Positions 16,643 to 23,232 of a stretch of DNA of 36,784 nucleotides are shown piece after piece. The stretch comes from DASVRZ01 sp038230215 (GTDB lineage Bacteria; Verrucomicrobiota; Verrucomicrobiia; Chthoniobacterales; DASVRZ01): contig JBBRNR010000015.1 of NCBI GenBank assembly GCA_038230215.1, positions 1-36,784 of the forward strand, in the 5' to 3' direction. Position numbers and translations under genes: made by a program. The notes beneath the pieces are model-generated. The model did no database searches and had not been told where the DNA came from. It worked only from the letters and a program-made list of their open reading frames with translations. Numbering within the stretch: the first letter of the stretch is position 1; each line of letters begins with the position of its first letter.

Positions 16643-16720
16643 TACGGCGCTTTAGTCAGGCGATACGCAGACCTTTTACGTTTCTCCGCAACCGGCAAGT
16701 ATGCAGAAGTTTCAGCGGAG
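16643..16720. repeat. relic of the 21-bp minisatellite unit
   Basis: Units starting at 16643 (TACGG), 16664 (TACGCAGACCTTTTACGTTTC) and 16685 (TCCGCAACCGG) keep the 21-base spacing and consensus of the array 1.2 kb upstream. A further shifted unit begins at 16700 (TATGCAGAAGTTTCAGCGG). It is short and degenerate. Confidence 0.55.
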
Positions 16721-16876
16721 CTAACTGCCGGCACCGGCACAGGTTATCACTAGGACTGCGACGGTATGGCTCCAGTCGTCACCATGAAGGAATCTCATGG
16801 CGGGCGCGGTTATTCCTATTTGTCGAGCGCGTCATATACCCTCCCCTCCACCGACGCCCACCAGAGAGCTCCGTCG

Positions 16877-16936
16877 TGTAGCGTCGAGCCTGTGGCTCGA
16901 TCCGCCTAGCTATCGAGCCACAGACTCGACGCTACA
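16877..16936. repeat. 25-bp imperfect palindrome (REP-like element)
   Basis: The arms at 16877-16901 and 16912-16936 match at 24 of 25 positions, with a 10-base spacer. The motif reads TGTAGCGTCGAG, C or T, then CTGTGGCTCGAT. There is no T tract and no neighbouring stop codon, so it is better explained as an extragenic palindromic repeat than as a terminator. Confidence 0.85.
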
Positions 16937-17112
16937 ACTCCGGGCGTACGGCCAGATGCTCACCGCTTTCGGTTCACCGAATCAGAAAAACTCCCGCTCC
17001 AGGCCACTATTTTCTTTCTTTAGAGAAACAATCGCGCTGTATTCGCACCAACGACTCAGGCTCTCCGCTTGGGGGCATCACATTCCAATCCAACTACCCT
17101 GTAAAAAAACCC

Positions 17113-17859
17113 ATGAGCACCAAACCCAAACGCCTCTTTAACTTCCCCCTCTCCATCCTCCTCACCGAGAGCGGCAAACTCCACACCGCCCTCGCCAAGC
17201 CCGGTTACACCGCCGCCCTTAACGAGCGCCTCGGAGCCAGCGCCGCCGTCGATTTCGAGGGCGCCATCGAGCTCGTCAACCGGGAAGTCCTCTCCCAAAG
17301 CGGTCAGAGCGGAGAAAGCGGCACCCTTACCCAGGAACAAAACGATGCCCTCTTCGACATGCGCCGTCTCACCGCCGGGGCGCGTCGCAGTGCCGGGCTC
17401 GCCCTCAAGGGGCAGACCGTCGTCCTCCACGATGAATTTCAGCTCGGCCAAAGCGAAGGCGATGCCAGCCTCGGCGCCGAAGTGATGCGCGCCCAGAAAA
17501 CGCACGCTGCCGCGTTGAAATATGCCACCGCCTTGCAGACCCAGGCGTGGATTCCCTCCGACGCCACCGCGCTCGGCGTGGCCGTGGGCATCCTCGAGAA
17601 GGCCAGCCTCGACCAATCCGCCGCCCTCGCCGACGGAGTGGAATTCACCGCCGTGGTGACGAACGCCGCCAACGCGCTCTACAATTTCTGCCTGCGCGTG
17701 CAAAACGCCGTCCGCCTGCACTACCCACTCCCCCGCCCCGGCGCGGTGATCCCCTCGGAGATCGTCGGCGCGAGGAGCAGTTTCCTCCTGGAAAGTTTCC
17801 CACCGAGAGACCGCAACACGCCAGATGGAGGTGTAAGTCCCGTGCCGCCCGCCGTCTGA
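17113..17859 (+). CDS. conserved-looking protein of unknown function, upstream border of the cassette array
   Basis: A 248-residue protein with no signal peptide, GC-rich codons and good coding character, unlike the cassette genes after it. It is mostly helical and Ala-rich (SAAVDFEGAIELVNREVL; ALFDMRRLTAGARRSAG), with VVLHDEFQLGQSEGDASLG in the middle. It ends in a Pro-rich tail: SFPPRDRNTPDGGVSPVPP. I cannot name a family. The tail matters: a second, frameshifted copy of the same 3' end lies at about 19946-20038 (TPDGGVNPAAPLANGPV and stop). The stop codon here is only 5 bases before the first attC-type core site. A paralogous gene pair broken by the cassettes is one explanation. Confidence 0.75.
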   Translation: MSTKPKRLFNFPLSILLTESGKLHTALAKPGYTAALNERLGASAAVDFEGAIELVNREVLSQSGQSGESGTLTQEQNDALFDMRRLTAGARRSAGLALKGQTVVLHDEFQLGQSEGDASLGAEVMRAQKTHAAALKYATALQTQAWIPSDATALGVAVGILEKASLDQSAALADGVEFTAVVTNAANALYNFCLRVQNAVRLHYPLPRPGAVIPSEIVGARSSFLLESFPPRDRNTPDGGVSPVPPAV

Positions 17860-17864
17860 TGCTT

Positions 17865-17871
17865 GTTAGGC
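17865..17871 (+). other. first attC/attI-type core site (GTTAGGC), left border of the cassette array
   Basis: GTTAGGC fits the integron core consensus GTTRRRY. The context CTGATGCTT-GTTAGGCG-CCTCGCACA resembles the right arms of the attC sites further on (CTGATCTTTGTCTC-GTTAGGCG-ACACTCGCG). No matching left arm is evident upstream within the 248-residue gene, so this may be an attI-like or truncated site. Confidence 0.55.
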
Positions 17872-17887
17872 GCCTCGCACACGTCCC

Positions 17888-18442
17888 GTGAAGCACGCCG
17901 TCGCATTTATACTCCTCACCTCCGCTCTCGCTATGGCAGACGATAAGAAGTTAGTCACGATACAGACTCCCTCCGGTGAAGTTGCCTTCAAGGAAGTCAA
18001 CTCGAACCAAAAGGACTTCTACGACACTGTATCCGAACTCACGCGAGACGAACTCGACGCCGTAGAGCGCGACACCAAGCGAGTTCCTGCTTTCATCTCA
18101 GCGTTCGTATCTCTCGATGATCGCACCGGCGATACGCTGGAGGATTTAGACTTAGCGTTCGCTGCGTGGCTCACGTCCGAGATGCGCGACACATTCACGT
18201 CCAAGGGCGTTGTCCGCATTGTCGGCTGTGCTCTCGGTGCTCACGCCATTCAGCATCTTGGCGTTCGCTGGGCGCGGGTCACCGATACACATGGCAGCGA
18301 CATTGCACTTGTAGCAGAGCATCCACTGACTCGGAGCTTCCCTTTTACTTCTGTTCAGTATCGCATCGAAGACAATAAGACAGACTTCATCGTCGCTCTT
18401 TTTCGGACGCTGGAACACACCATGAAGACCAATTCCAAATGA
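17888..18442 (+). CDS. cassette 1: secreted protein, DUF3806-like pattern
   Basis: A 184-residue protein with a GTG start 16 bases after the core site. The N-terminus is a signal peptide (AVAFILLTSALAMA, then DDKK). After a charged segment (ELTRDELDAVERDTKRVP), the C-terminal half has IVGCALGAHAIQHLGVRWARVTD, HGSDIALVAEHP and FPFTSVQYRIED. This layout is reminiscent of DUF3806, whose members have a 'GxALGE...W...D..G.d.AL...P.t.v..ri' pattern; the match is from memory and tentative. The next attC-type site begins 8 bases after the stop. There is no promoter of its own, as expected for a cassette gene. Confidence 0.7.
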   Translation: MKHAVAFILLTSALAMADDKKLVTIQTPSGEVAFKEVNSNQKDFYDTVSELTRDELDAVERDTKRVPAFISAFVSLDDRTGDTLEDLDLAFAAWLTSEMRDTFTSKGVVRIVGCALGAHAIQHLGVRWARVTDTHGSDIALVAEHPLTRSFPFTSVQYRIEDNKTDFIVALFRTLEHTMKTNSK

Positions 18443-18449
18443 TCGCAAC

Positions 18450-18598
18450 GCCTAACGAGATTAGCGAACGCTCCGGGCTTGTCACTAGACCTGCTATTTG
18501 TATTCATCCTTCCCATAAAGCTCGACGCCTCTCACTCCGATTCATCCGGCAGGTCGTGCGCCATTTCCTCCGTGTCGCTGATCTTTGTCTCTTTAGGC
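18450..18598 (+). other. attC site of cassette 1
   Basis: The left core GCCTAAC (18450-18456, consensus RYYYAAC) is followed by GAGATTAGCGA. The right arm is TCGCTGATCTTTGTCTC followed by TTTAGGC (18592-18598), a one-base variant of GTTRRRY. The reverse complement of the left arm, TCGCTAATCTCGTTAGGC, aligns with the right arm if TTTG and TC are extrahelical. That is the imperfect arm symmetry, with unpaired bases, of attC sites. The length of 149 bp is at the long end for attC. Confidence 0.75.
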
Positions 18599-18614
18599 CT
18601 TTAGCGCACTTTAC

Positions 18615-18926
18615 ATGAGACGCTCGATTTTGATTCTGTGCATCACCCTCGCATTTGGAGCAGTTTATGCAGGTTTCTACTTGCACCTACCAGAGCGCAC
18701 TCAGGGCCGAGCACGAGGCATCGAAACATATGTTTTCGTTCGCGACTTTGATTCTGCTTGGCAAGTTTATGCTTTCATTCCCGCAGGATACTCGGAATCC
18801 TTGTTGATCCGCTTTTTTCCCAAGTCTTTCCTTTCTAATCCTGCTTGGGTTGAGTCGGGTTATCCCCGAAGAATTTCCTTAAGACGATACGATCAGACCA
18901 AGATTGACTTTAAAGCCTCCCCGTAA
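18615..18926 (+). CDS. cassette 2: small membrane-anchored protein of unknown function
   Basis: A 103-residue protein starting at ATG, again 16 bases after the upstream core site. Residues 4-24 (SILILCITLAFGAVYAGFYL) form one hydrophobic helix, either an uncleaved signal anchor or a signal peptide. The remainder is a small soluble domain (RGIETYVFVRDFDSAWQVY; FIPAGYSESLLIRFFPKSF) facing the periplasm. No family is recognised. The 3' end of the gene overlaps the left arm of its attC site, a common arrangement in integron cassettes. Codon use is more AT-rich than the housekeeping genes. Confidence 0.6.
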   Translation: MRRSILILCITLAFGAVYAGFYLHLPERTQGRARGIETYVFVRDFDSAWQVYAFIPAGYSESLLIRFFPKSFLSNPAWVESGYPRRISLRRYDQTKIDFKASP

Positions 18927-18994
18927 TCTACCGTACGTGCTTTCGCACGCACTGCGCCGTTCCCTACGTGTCGCTGATCTTAGTCTCGTTAGGC
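18915..18994 (+). other. attC site of cassette 2
   Basis: The right arm TCGCTGATCTTAGTCTC and core GTTAGGC (18988-18994) are nearly identical to the right arms after cassettes 1 and 3. The left arm is weaker: GCCTCCCCG-TAATC-CCGTACGTG from 18915, overlapping the end of the gene. A small CGTGC/GCACG hairpin lies in the central loop. Confidence 0.6.
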
Positions 18995-19008
18995 GACACT
19001 CGCGTATC

Positions 19009-19365
19009 ATGAAAGCTACCATCCCGCGCTTTTGGCATCGAGTCATTATCTTGGCGATAGTATTGCATCTGATTTTTTGTATTCAGGCCTTGTTCGCTCT
19101 GTCCGACGGCGGCATGGTCGCCAATAGCTTCTTCCTGGTTTTCTTTTATGCTCAGTGTCTTCTGATGTTTTTTCTGCCTCCCCGCTATCCGATTATCTAC
19201 TCGCCTTCGACATCTGACTTTCATGTCGATTACATCGCATTCTGCGGCAAGATGATTGTAGCGTTTCCTGCTTCTTTTTTTTATTCGCTTTATTTCCTCG
19301 GACTTATCCGGGTTGTCTCGATAGTATTTTGGACATCGCCTCCACCAAAAATCCGCGACGCCTAG
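19009..19365 (+). CDS. cassette 3: small integral membrane protein
   Basis: The ATG at 19009 is 14 bases after the core site. The frame is open upstream, but that part translates the attC site itself and is rejected. The 118-residue product has three hydrophobic stretches: VIILAIVLHLIFCIQALFAL, ANSFFLVFFYAQCLLMFF and VAFPASFFYSLYFLGLIRVV. Only short charged loops and a short cytoplasmic tail (SPPPKIRDA) lie outside the membrane. No family is recognised. The coding region ends 5 residues after the last helix, right before the next attC-type site. Confidence 0.6.
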   Translation: MKATIPRFWHRVIILAIVLHLIFCIQALFALSDGGMVANSFFLVFFYAQCLLMFFLPPRYPIIYSPSTSDFHVDYIAFCGKMIVAFPASFFYSLYFLGLIRVVSIVFWTSPPPKIRDA

Positions 19366-19405
19366 CCATGCGGTGCAGCGAACGCTGATCTTTGTCTCGT
19401 TAAGC
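19360..19405 (+). other. attC site of cassette 3, unusually short
   Basis: The left core-like GCCTAGC (19360-19366) and right core GTTAAGC (19399-19405) bracket 32 bases containing CAGCG-AA-CGCTG, a perfect 5-bp hairpin, then ATCTTTGTCTC. The right arm is almost the same as in cassettes 1 and 2. The total of 46 bp is shorter than typical attC sites. Confidence 0.6.
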
Positions 19406-19421
19406 GACTAGCGCACAGTTT

Positions 19422-19778
19422 ATGACAGAAGCTCATTACGAGGAGATACTTGCCAAGCAGCTTGCGATGAATCCACAAACTTGGGTGGCTTTGCAGAAGC
19501 ACGGAGTTACGGAACAGAGTGAGCTGCTGCTGGATTTTTCCTACAACGCACCAAATCGGAAGACAGCCGATGCGATGGCTTCGTTGATTCAGGAGCAGAC
19601 AGATTACGACGTTAGAGTTGAGTCGAGCAGTTCATTCTTGCGCCGCGAGTGGCGAGTTGAGGGCACGACTCAAAAGACAGCCGTTTCGCCAGAGATACTC
19701 GACGAATGGGTCACTTGGATGGTTGTCGCTGGCAAGCAGCACCACTGTAAATTCGACGGATGGGGCACGTCCGTATGA
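19422..19778 (+). CDS. cassette 4: RraB-like protein (ribonuclease E inhibitor B family)
   Basis: A 118-residue soluble protein starting 16 bases after the core site. The C-terminal half carries the RraB family signature: a DYDVRVES segment, then FLRREWRVEGTTQKT, EILDEWVTWMVVAGKQH, and a final GW in KFDGWGTS. RraB-type proteins bind RNase E and change which mRNAs are cut; related genes are, as far as I recall, seen in mobile cassettes. The N-terminus (HYEEILAKQLAMNPQTWVAL) is helical. The family match is good by eye, but whether it acts on RNase E here is unknown. Confidence 0.75.
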   Translation: MTEAHYEEILAKQLAMNPQTWVALQKHGVTEQSELLLDFSYNAPNRKTADAMASLIQEQTDYDVRVESSSSFLRREWRVEGTTQKTAVSPEILDEWVTWMVVAGKQHHCKFDGWGTSV

Positions 19779-19797
19779 CATCACCGTCACATCTCCC

Positions 19798-20025
19798 GTG
19801 AAACTATGGCTTCGTATCCTTCTTTGTCTCCTTGTGATACCGGCATTCCTCTTTATCGCGGGTTGCATTCGAGACGGTTCTCGTCATCTCATAGCACCTA
19901 ACAATGCGATGCAAACACTCCCGGCTAGTAATCTTGTCTCTTCCCCGCTTTCTTCTTGGAAAGTTTCCCACCCCAAGACCCAGCACGCCAGATGGAGGTG
20001 TAAATCCGGCGGCACCGTTGGCTAA
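19798..20025 (+). CDS. small putative lipoprotein reading through the cassette end
   Basis: From the GTG at 19798, a 75-residue product would start VKLWLRILLCLLVIPAFLF followed by IAGC, a convincing lipobox. After about 33 residues the frame enters the attC-type left core (APNNAMQ is the translation of that core) and then the repeat copy, ending at a TAA at 20023-20025. Only the N-terminal lipoprotein part looks genuine. The rest is translated recombination site and foreign sequence, so the gene may be truncated or simply a short lipopeptide. It is tightly linked to the RraB-like gene (19 bases) and probably belongs to the same cassette. Confidence 0.4.
   Translation: MKLWLRILLCLLVIPAFLFIAGCIRDGSRHLIAPNNAMQTLPASNLVSSPLSSWKVSHPKTQHARWRCKSGGTVG
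19896..19943 (+). other. damaged attC site of cassette 4
   Basis: The left core is ACCTAAC (19896-19902). The right arm is visible as GGCTAGTAATCTTGTCTC ending about 19940, but the expected GTTAGGC is replaced by TTCCCCG, and within 10 bases the sequence becomes the repeat shared with the 248-residue gene. The array therefore seems to be broken at the recombination point. Confidence 0.45.
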
Positions 20026-20038
20026 TGGGCCGGTCTGA
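19946..20038 (+). pseudogene. relic of the 3' end of a paralog of the 248-residue protein gene
   Basis: From TTGGAAAGTTTCCCACC on, the DNA matches 17788-17845 closely for about 55 bases. It contains one single-base deletion (CCACCCCAAGACCC against CCACCGAGAGACCGC). After the deletion the frame again reads TPDGGVNPAAPLANGPV and stops at 20036-20038, parallel to TPDGGVSPVPPAV in the intact gene. Only the tail is left; the body of the gene is missing and cassette 4 sits in its place. Confidence 0.65.
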
Positions 20039-20131
20039 TAGCCCTCACATCATGAGCCGTTCTCCGATCCGCCAAGCAAAACGCGTGGGTTGAGCTTGAT
20101 GCACCGGGCGTTGCTCCCCATCCTAAAATCT

Positions 20132-20845
20132 ATGAAACCTCTCCACATTACGCTTTCCCTATTCGCTGCCTTATTCCTTTGCTCGTGTGCCAGCTATGTC
20201 ACGCCCGGACGCCAGGCCGACTTAAGCACATTCACCGATCCGCAAGTCAAAAAAGCCTTCGTTGCGCGACCAGCCATCAAGTTTCCTGCCAATCTCGCAG
20301 TCGTGCGGATTCAGGAAAGCGGATACCGCTCAGAGTCAGCGCAGGGGGTGGGCTCCGGCGCTTACAGTGTAGTCACGACACGCGACATTGAAACGGAACA
20401 AGACATCGACACCCTGTCCAAGCTGCCAGGCGTCGCGGGGATAGTCGCACTCAACCGTCTTCTGTTGCCGAAGTCCCTCTCCTCCGATCTCGATCTACGC
20501 GAGGCTTCAGCCAAGCTACAAGCCGACGCCACTCTTATTTACACCATAGCCACTGAGTTCAGCGACAACGAGGTGATTACACCGCTGACCACTCTCACGC
20601 TCGGCCTCGCTCCCAACAAGCGATACAAGATCCATTCCACGGCATCGGCCATCCTGATGGATACGAAGACCGGATATATCTATGGCGCACTGGAGGAGGG
20701 CGATTCGCGTTCCGGATTGACTATCGCGTGGGGCAGCAGGAATGCGATCGAGGCCGCCCGCAAGAAGGCAGAACGTGCAGCATACGATAAATTGCTAGCT
20801 AGTTTTGCGCCTTTCTGGAGCCGCATCTATAACCGCTTTCACTAA
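20132..20845 (+). CDS. lipoprotein, possibly rhombotarget-lipoprotein-like
   Basis: The ATG at 20132 gives 237 residues with a lipoprotein signal: TLSLFAALFLC, then SCASY, with the lipobox Cys in LCSC. The periplasmic domain has FPANLAVVRIQESGYRS near its start, a central ADATLIYTIATEFSDNE strand, TLTLGLAPNKRYKIHSTASA, LMDTKTGYIYGALEEGDSR, and a helical end (AARKKAERAAYDKLLASF). This order resembles the lipoprotein family I remember as rhombotarget lipoprotein, with a CsgG/TolB-N-like alpha/beta fold; the assignment is tentative. An attC-type right arm follows about 145 bases after the stop, so it is probably a cassette gene, but its left border is unclear. Confidence 0.7.
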   Translation: MKPLHITLSLFAALFLCSCASYVTPGRQADLSTFTDPQVKKAFVARPAIKFPANLAVVRIQESGYRSESAQGVGSGAYSVVTTRDIETEQDIDTLSKLPGVAGIVALNRLLLPKSLSSDLDLREASAKLQADATLIYTIATEFSDNEVITPLTTLTLGLAPNKRYKIHSTASAILMDTKTGYIYGALEEGDSRSGLTIAWGSRNAIEAARKKAERAAYDKLLASFAPFWSRIYNRFH

Positions 20846-20848
20846 ATG

Positions 20849-21011
20849 ACAGCTAGGTCTTATTTATGATTGCAGCGAGTGGAGCTGAAAATCGTGAAAA
20901 CCACCGCCCGAGCATGAACAGATTCATCTCCCTCGTTTTCAAACTCCTTGAGATTGTCCCGGTATAGTGGACATGCATGGGAACGAGGAAATGATCTACT
21001 TTTCGTTAGCC
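20849..21011 (+). other. attC-type site after the lipoprotein gene
   Basis: The right arm ATGATCTACTTTTC-GTTAGCC (core 21005-21011) followed by TCTCGCGCACA matches the other cassette junctions (GATCTTTGTCTC-GTTAGGC, then ACTAGCGCACA). A left arm may start near 20849 (AGCTAGG, then GCAGCGAG), but symmetry is poor there. Confidence 0.45.
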
Positions 21012-21039
21012 TCTCGCGCACAATTCACCACTAAGCTAT

Positions 21040-21579
21040 ATGGGACTCGATTCTGTTGAGATCGTTATAGGCTGGGAAGAGGCTCTGGGCGTTACCATCA
21101 CCGATGCCGATGCGACGGTAATCCGCACACCTCGCCACGCGATCGATCTTCTTGCCACCAAGCTCGGTGCCATCGACGATCACCGTGGCGCTTGCCTCAC
21201 TCTCCGCGCATTCCATCGTGTTCGGCGCGGTTTTGTTTCAGGGGCGGCAGTTCACCGCTCTCATGTCACTCCCGACGCCAAGCTTTGCGATCTGCTTCCA
21301 CGTCATCAGCGGCAACCTCGGTGGCAGGCGGTGCAGATGGCGTCAGGACTACCAGCACTTCCACGTCTTGGCTGGGGCTTCGGCTTCATCCCGCCAGTGA
21401 CCGTCGCTGACGTAGCCCGGTGGGTGGTATGCAATTCACCTAAATCTCTCAAAGCCTCTAATGAGCCTTGGACCCGCAACGAGATTCGCACCGTTGTTCG
21501 CAGTGTCGTCACCAATGTTTGCGAAGCGAAGGACTTTTCGGATGATGCCGACTTCATTTATGACATCGGCATTGATTGA
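21040..21579 (+). CDS. cassette gene: acyl-carrier-like protein
   Basis: A 179-residue soluble protein that starts 28 bases after the core site. The N-terminus MGLDSVEIVIGWEEALGVTI has the acyl carrier pattern in which the Ser of GLDSVE would take phosphopantetheine. It is followed by TDADATVIRTPRHAIDLLATKL, typical of carrier helices 2-3. The middle (ACLTLRAFHRVRRGFVSG, KLCDLLPRH) and the C-terminus (TRNEIRTVVRSVVTNVC, then FSDDADFIYDIGID) look like a related helical segment. I recall similar proteins of this length encoded in cassettes and in gammaproteobacterial genomes, without a proven role. The very short N-terminal lead before GLDSVE is notable. No second attC site is evident behind it. 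Confidence 0.65.
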   Translation: MGLDSVEIVIGWEEALGVTITDADATVIRTPRHAIDLLATKLGAIDDHRGACLTLRAFHRVRRGFVSGAAVHRSHVTPDAKLCDLLPRHQRQPRWQAVQMASGLPALPRLGWGFGFIPPVTVADVARWVVCNSPKSLKASNEPWTRNEIRTVVRSVVTNVCEAKDFSDDADFIYDIGID

Positions 21580-21724
21580 ACGGTGTCCTAATCGCGACGG
21601 AGAAGGCGGTGACGCATTGCAGAAAGCTGGATTTGAGCCAGAGGGCGTTTGAATGGTGGGTCAACTTCAATGCCTTTTCGCGCGTGAGTTTGCAAATGAG
21701 CACGGAGACGTTTTACCAAGTGTT

Positions 21725-22396
21725 TTAGAATCGCCCGGTCTCGGCTTCGTGCATGTGGCGCAAGAGTCGGCGGGCGATGGAGGGGCTGAAGACCATCAGC
21801 GGATGGAAAAGTTTCCAGCGGGTCTCGTTCGTGGCGGGTGCCCAGCGCGAACTCGTCGGTGGCAGGATGATGAGGTCGAGCGGGGTATAGATCGAGAGCG
21901 GGCGCAGTGCGCTGAAACTCGGATCGTGTGTGGCAAGGTCGCGGAGGAACTGGCTGCGCGGGCGCATTTCGACGACGCCGGGTTGCGAATGGATGTAAGC
22001 AAAGGCAGTGCCCTGGTGCGGCGCGCTCAAAGTCGCAAAGCTCACGACCCGCCCGCGCACCGGGTAATGCGCGATCCAGTAACGCGTGACGAGTCCGCCC
22101 ATGCTGAAGCCGACGACGTGGAGGGGGCGCTGGTTTCCCAGATGAGCGACGACGGCAGCGTCGAGTTGTGCAGCCAGATTTTCCAGCGTTTGTGCGCCGC
22201 TCGAAGGCGAAAGCGTGGGGCAAAAAGTCTCGTAGCCGTCGCGTTGAAACTGATGCGCCAGCCACGTCATTTTCTCCCCGGAATCGTAGATGCCGTGGAC
22301 GAGAACAATGGCGGGCTTCGCCGGATCGGCCTTCGGAGGCGCGGGCGAAAGACTCACCAGCAAGGCGGCAAGCCAGTTGGAAGGGTTCCAGCTCAA
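21725..22396 (-). CDS. alpha/beta hydrolase, triacylglycerol-lipase-like
   Basis: A 223-residue enzyme starting with TTG. The family marks are the oxyanion-side motif IVLVHGIYDSGEKM and the nucleophile elbow GFSMGGLVTRYWI, with a Ser nucleophile in GxSxG. The segment DPSFSALRPLSIYTPLDLIILP should contain the catalytic Asp, and the HPLMVFSPSI region or nearby a His. This arrangement is that of small lipases/esterases of the LipA or PGAP1 type. It overlaps the ispE stop by 4 bases (TTGA), so the two are translationally coupled. The N-terminal SWNPSNWLAALLVSLSPAPP could be a weak signal or membrane anchor. Substrate not predictable. Confidence 0.8.
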   Translation of the reverse strand: MSWNPSNWLAALLVSLSPAPPKADPAKPAIVLVHGIYDSGEKMTWLAHQFQRDGYETFCPTLSPSSGAQTLENLAAQLDAAVVAHLGNQRPLHVVGFSMGGLVTRYWIAHYPVRGRVVSFATLSAPHQGTAFAYIHSQPGVVEMRPRSQFLRDLATHDPSFSALRPLSIYTPLDLIILPPTSSRWAPATNETRWKLFHPLMVFSPSIARRLLRHMHEAETGRF

Positions 22397-23226
22397 GAGG
22401 CGAATGGAACTCCGATGAAAGTCCAGTTGGGCTCGCCAAACTCGACGAGGAGTTTGTCCTGCAACGTCTCAGCCTCGACCTTGGTGTGCGTGAGGGCGAA
22501 CATCGTGGAGCCGGAGCCGGACATCAGTGCGCCTAGGGTTTCCGGCTGGGCGAGGAGGAATTGTTTCACAAGAGCGAGTAGGAGATATTTCTCAAAAACC
22601 GGACGCTCCAGGTCGTTGACCAGCGTTCCGAACGGCGTCGATTGGACTTCCATCGGAATGCCGGGAAGCGGTCGGCTGGCGGCGAGCTTCTGGTAAGCCC
22701 ACGGCGTGGGGACGCCGAACGGCGGTTTGAAGAGAAGGATATGGAAGTCCGTCGGCGTCGCTCCTGGGGAGAGGGGTCGGACGATTTCCCCACGTCCCTC
22801 GCACCAGGCAGCAGAGCGATGGAGGAAAAACGGGACGTCGGACCCAAGTTGCGCAGCGATGGTTTCCAATTCCGAAAAAGTGAGCGGAGTGGGCGTCGAT
22901 TCATTCAGCAAAAGCAGCGTCGTCGCCGCATCGGAACTCCCGCCGCCGAGACCCGCGCTATGCGGAATGTTTTTCTCCAGATGAATAGTGACGTTTGGCA
23001 GGGTGCCGTTTCCAAAAAGCCGCGCGGCGCGGACGACGAGATTGCGGTCGTCGTCGGGAATCGTCGGGTCGGAGCAGGTAAATGAAAAATTTTCAGCGGA
23101 GTTGCATTCAATTGTGTCCGTGAGCGAGATCGGCAGAAACAGACTGCGCAAATCGTGAAATCCATCGGGGCGCCGCCTAAGAATTTCGAGAGAGAGATTG
23201 ATTTTTGCGGGTGCGAGACGCTTCAT
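22393..23226 (-). CDS. ispE: 4-diphosphocytidyl-2-C-methyl-D-erythritol kinase
   Basis: A GHMP-family kinase of the non-mevalonate isoprenoid pathway. It phosphorylates the 2-hydroxyl of CDP-methylerythritol. The ATG at 23226 gives 277 residues starting MKRLAPAKINLSLEIL, where PAKINL is the classical IspE beginning; the frame is open further upstream, but that part overlaps pyrF. The glycine-rich ATP motif is PHSAGLGGGSSDAATTLLL, and the C-terminal GHMP motif is LMSGSGSTMFAL. The length is normal. It is divergent from pyrF with only 6 bases between the start codons, and its stop overlaps the start of a lipase-like gene. Confidence 0.95.
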   Translation of the reverse strand: MKRLAPAKINLSLEILRRRPDGFHDLRSLFLPISLTDTIECNSAENFSFTCSDPTIPDDDRNLVVRAARLFGNGTLPNVTIHLEKNIPHSAGLGGGSSDAATTLLLLNESTPTPLTFSELETIAAQLGSDVPFFLHRSAAWCEGRGEIVRPLSPGATPTDFHILLFKPPFGVPTPWAYQKLAASRPLPGIPMEVQSTPFGTLVNDLERPVFEKYLLLALVKQFLLAQPETLGALMSGSGSTMFALTHTKVEAETLQDKLLVEFGEPNWTFIGVPFAS

Positions 23227-23232
23227 AGAGCC

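Noticed and set aside
16797..17141. 114-codon frame
   Set aside because: It runs through the 25-base palindrome, has no coding character and overlaps the next gene start.
17788..17845. group II intron or retroelement fragment, suggested by GGAGGTGTAAGTCC
   Set aside because: No reverse transcriptase or intron domains nearby, and the matching copy reads in frame with the protein tail TPDGGV, so gene duplication explains it better.
21588..22439. 283-codon minus-strand frame over the lipase-like gene
   Set aside because: It is out of frame with the GFSMGG-containing gene, and its Arg/Pro-rich translation has no domain.
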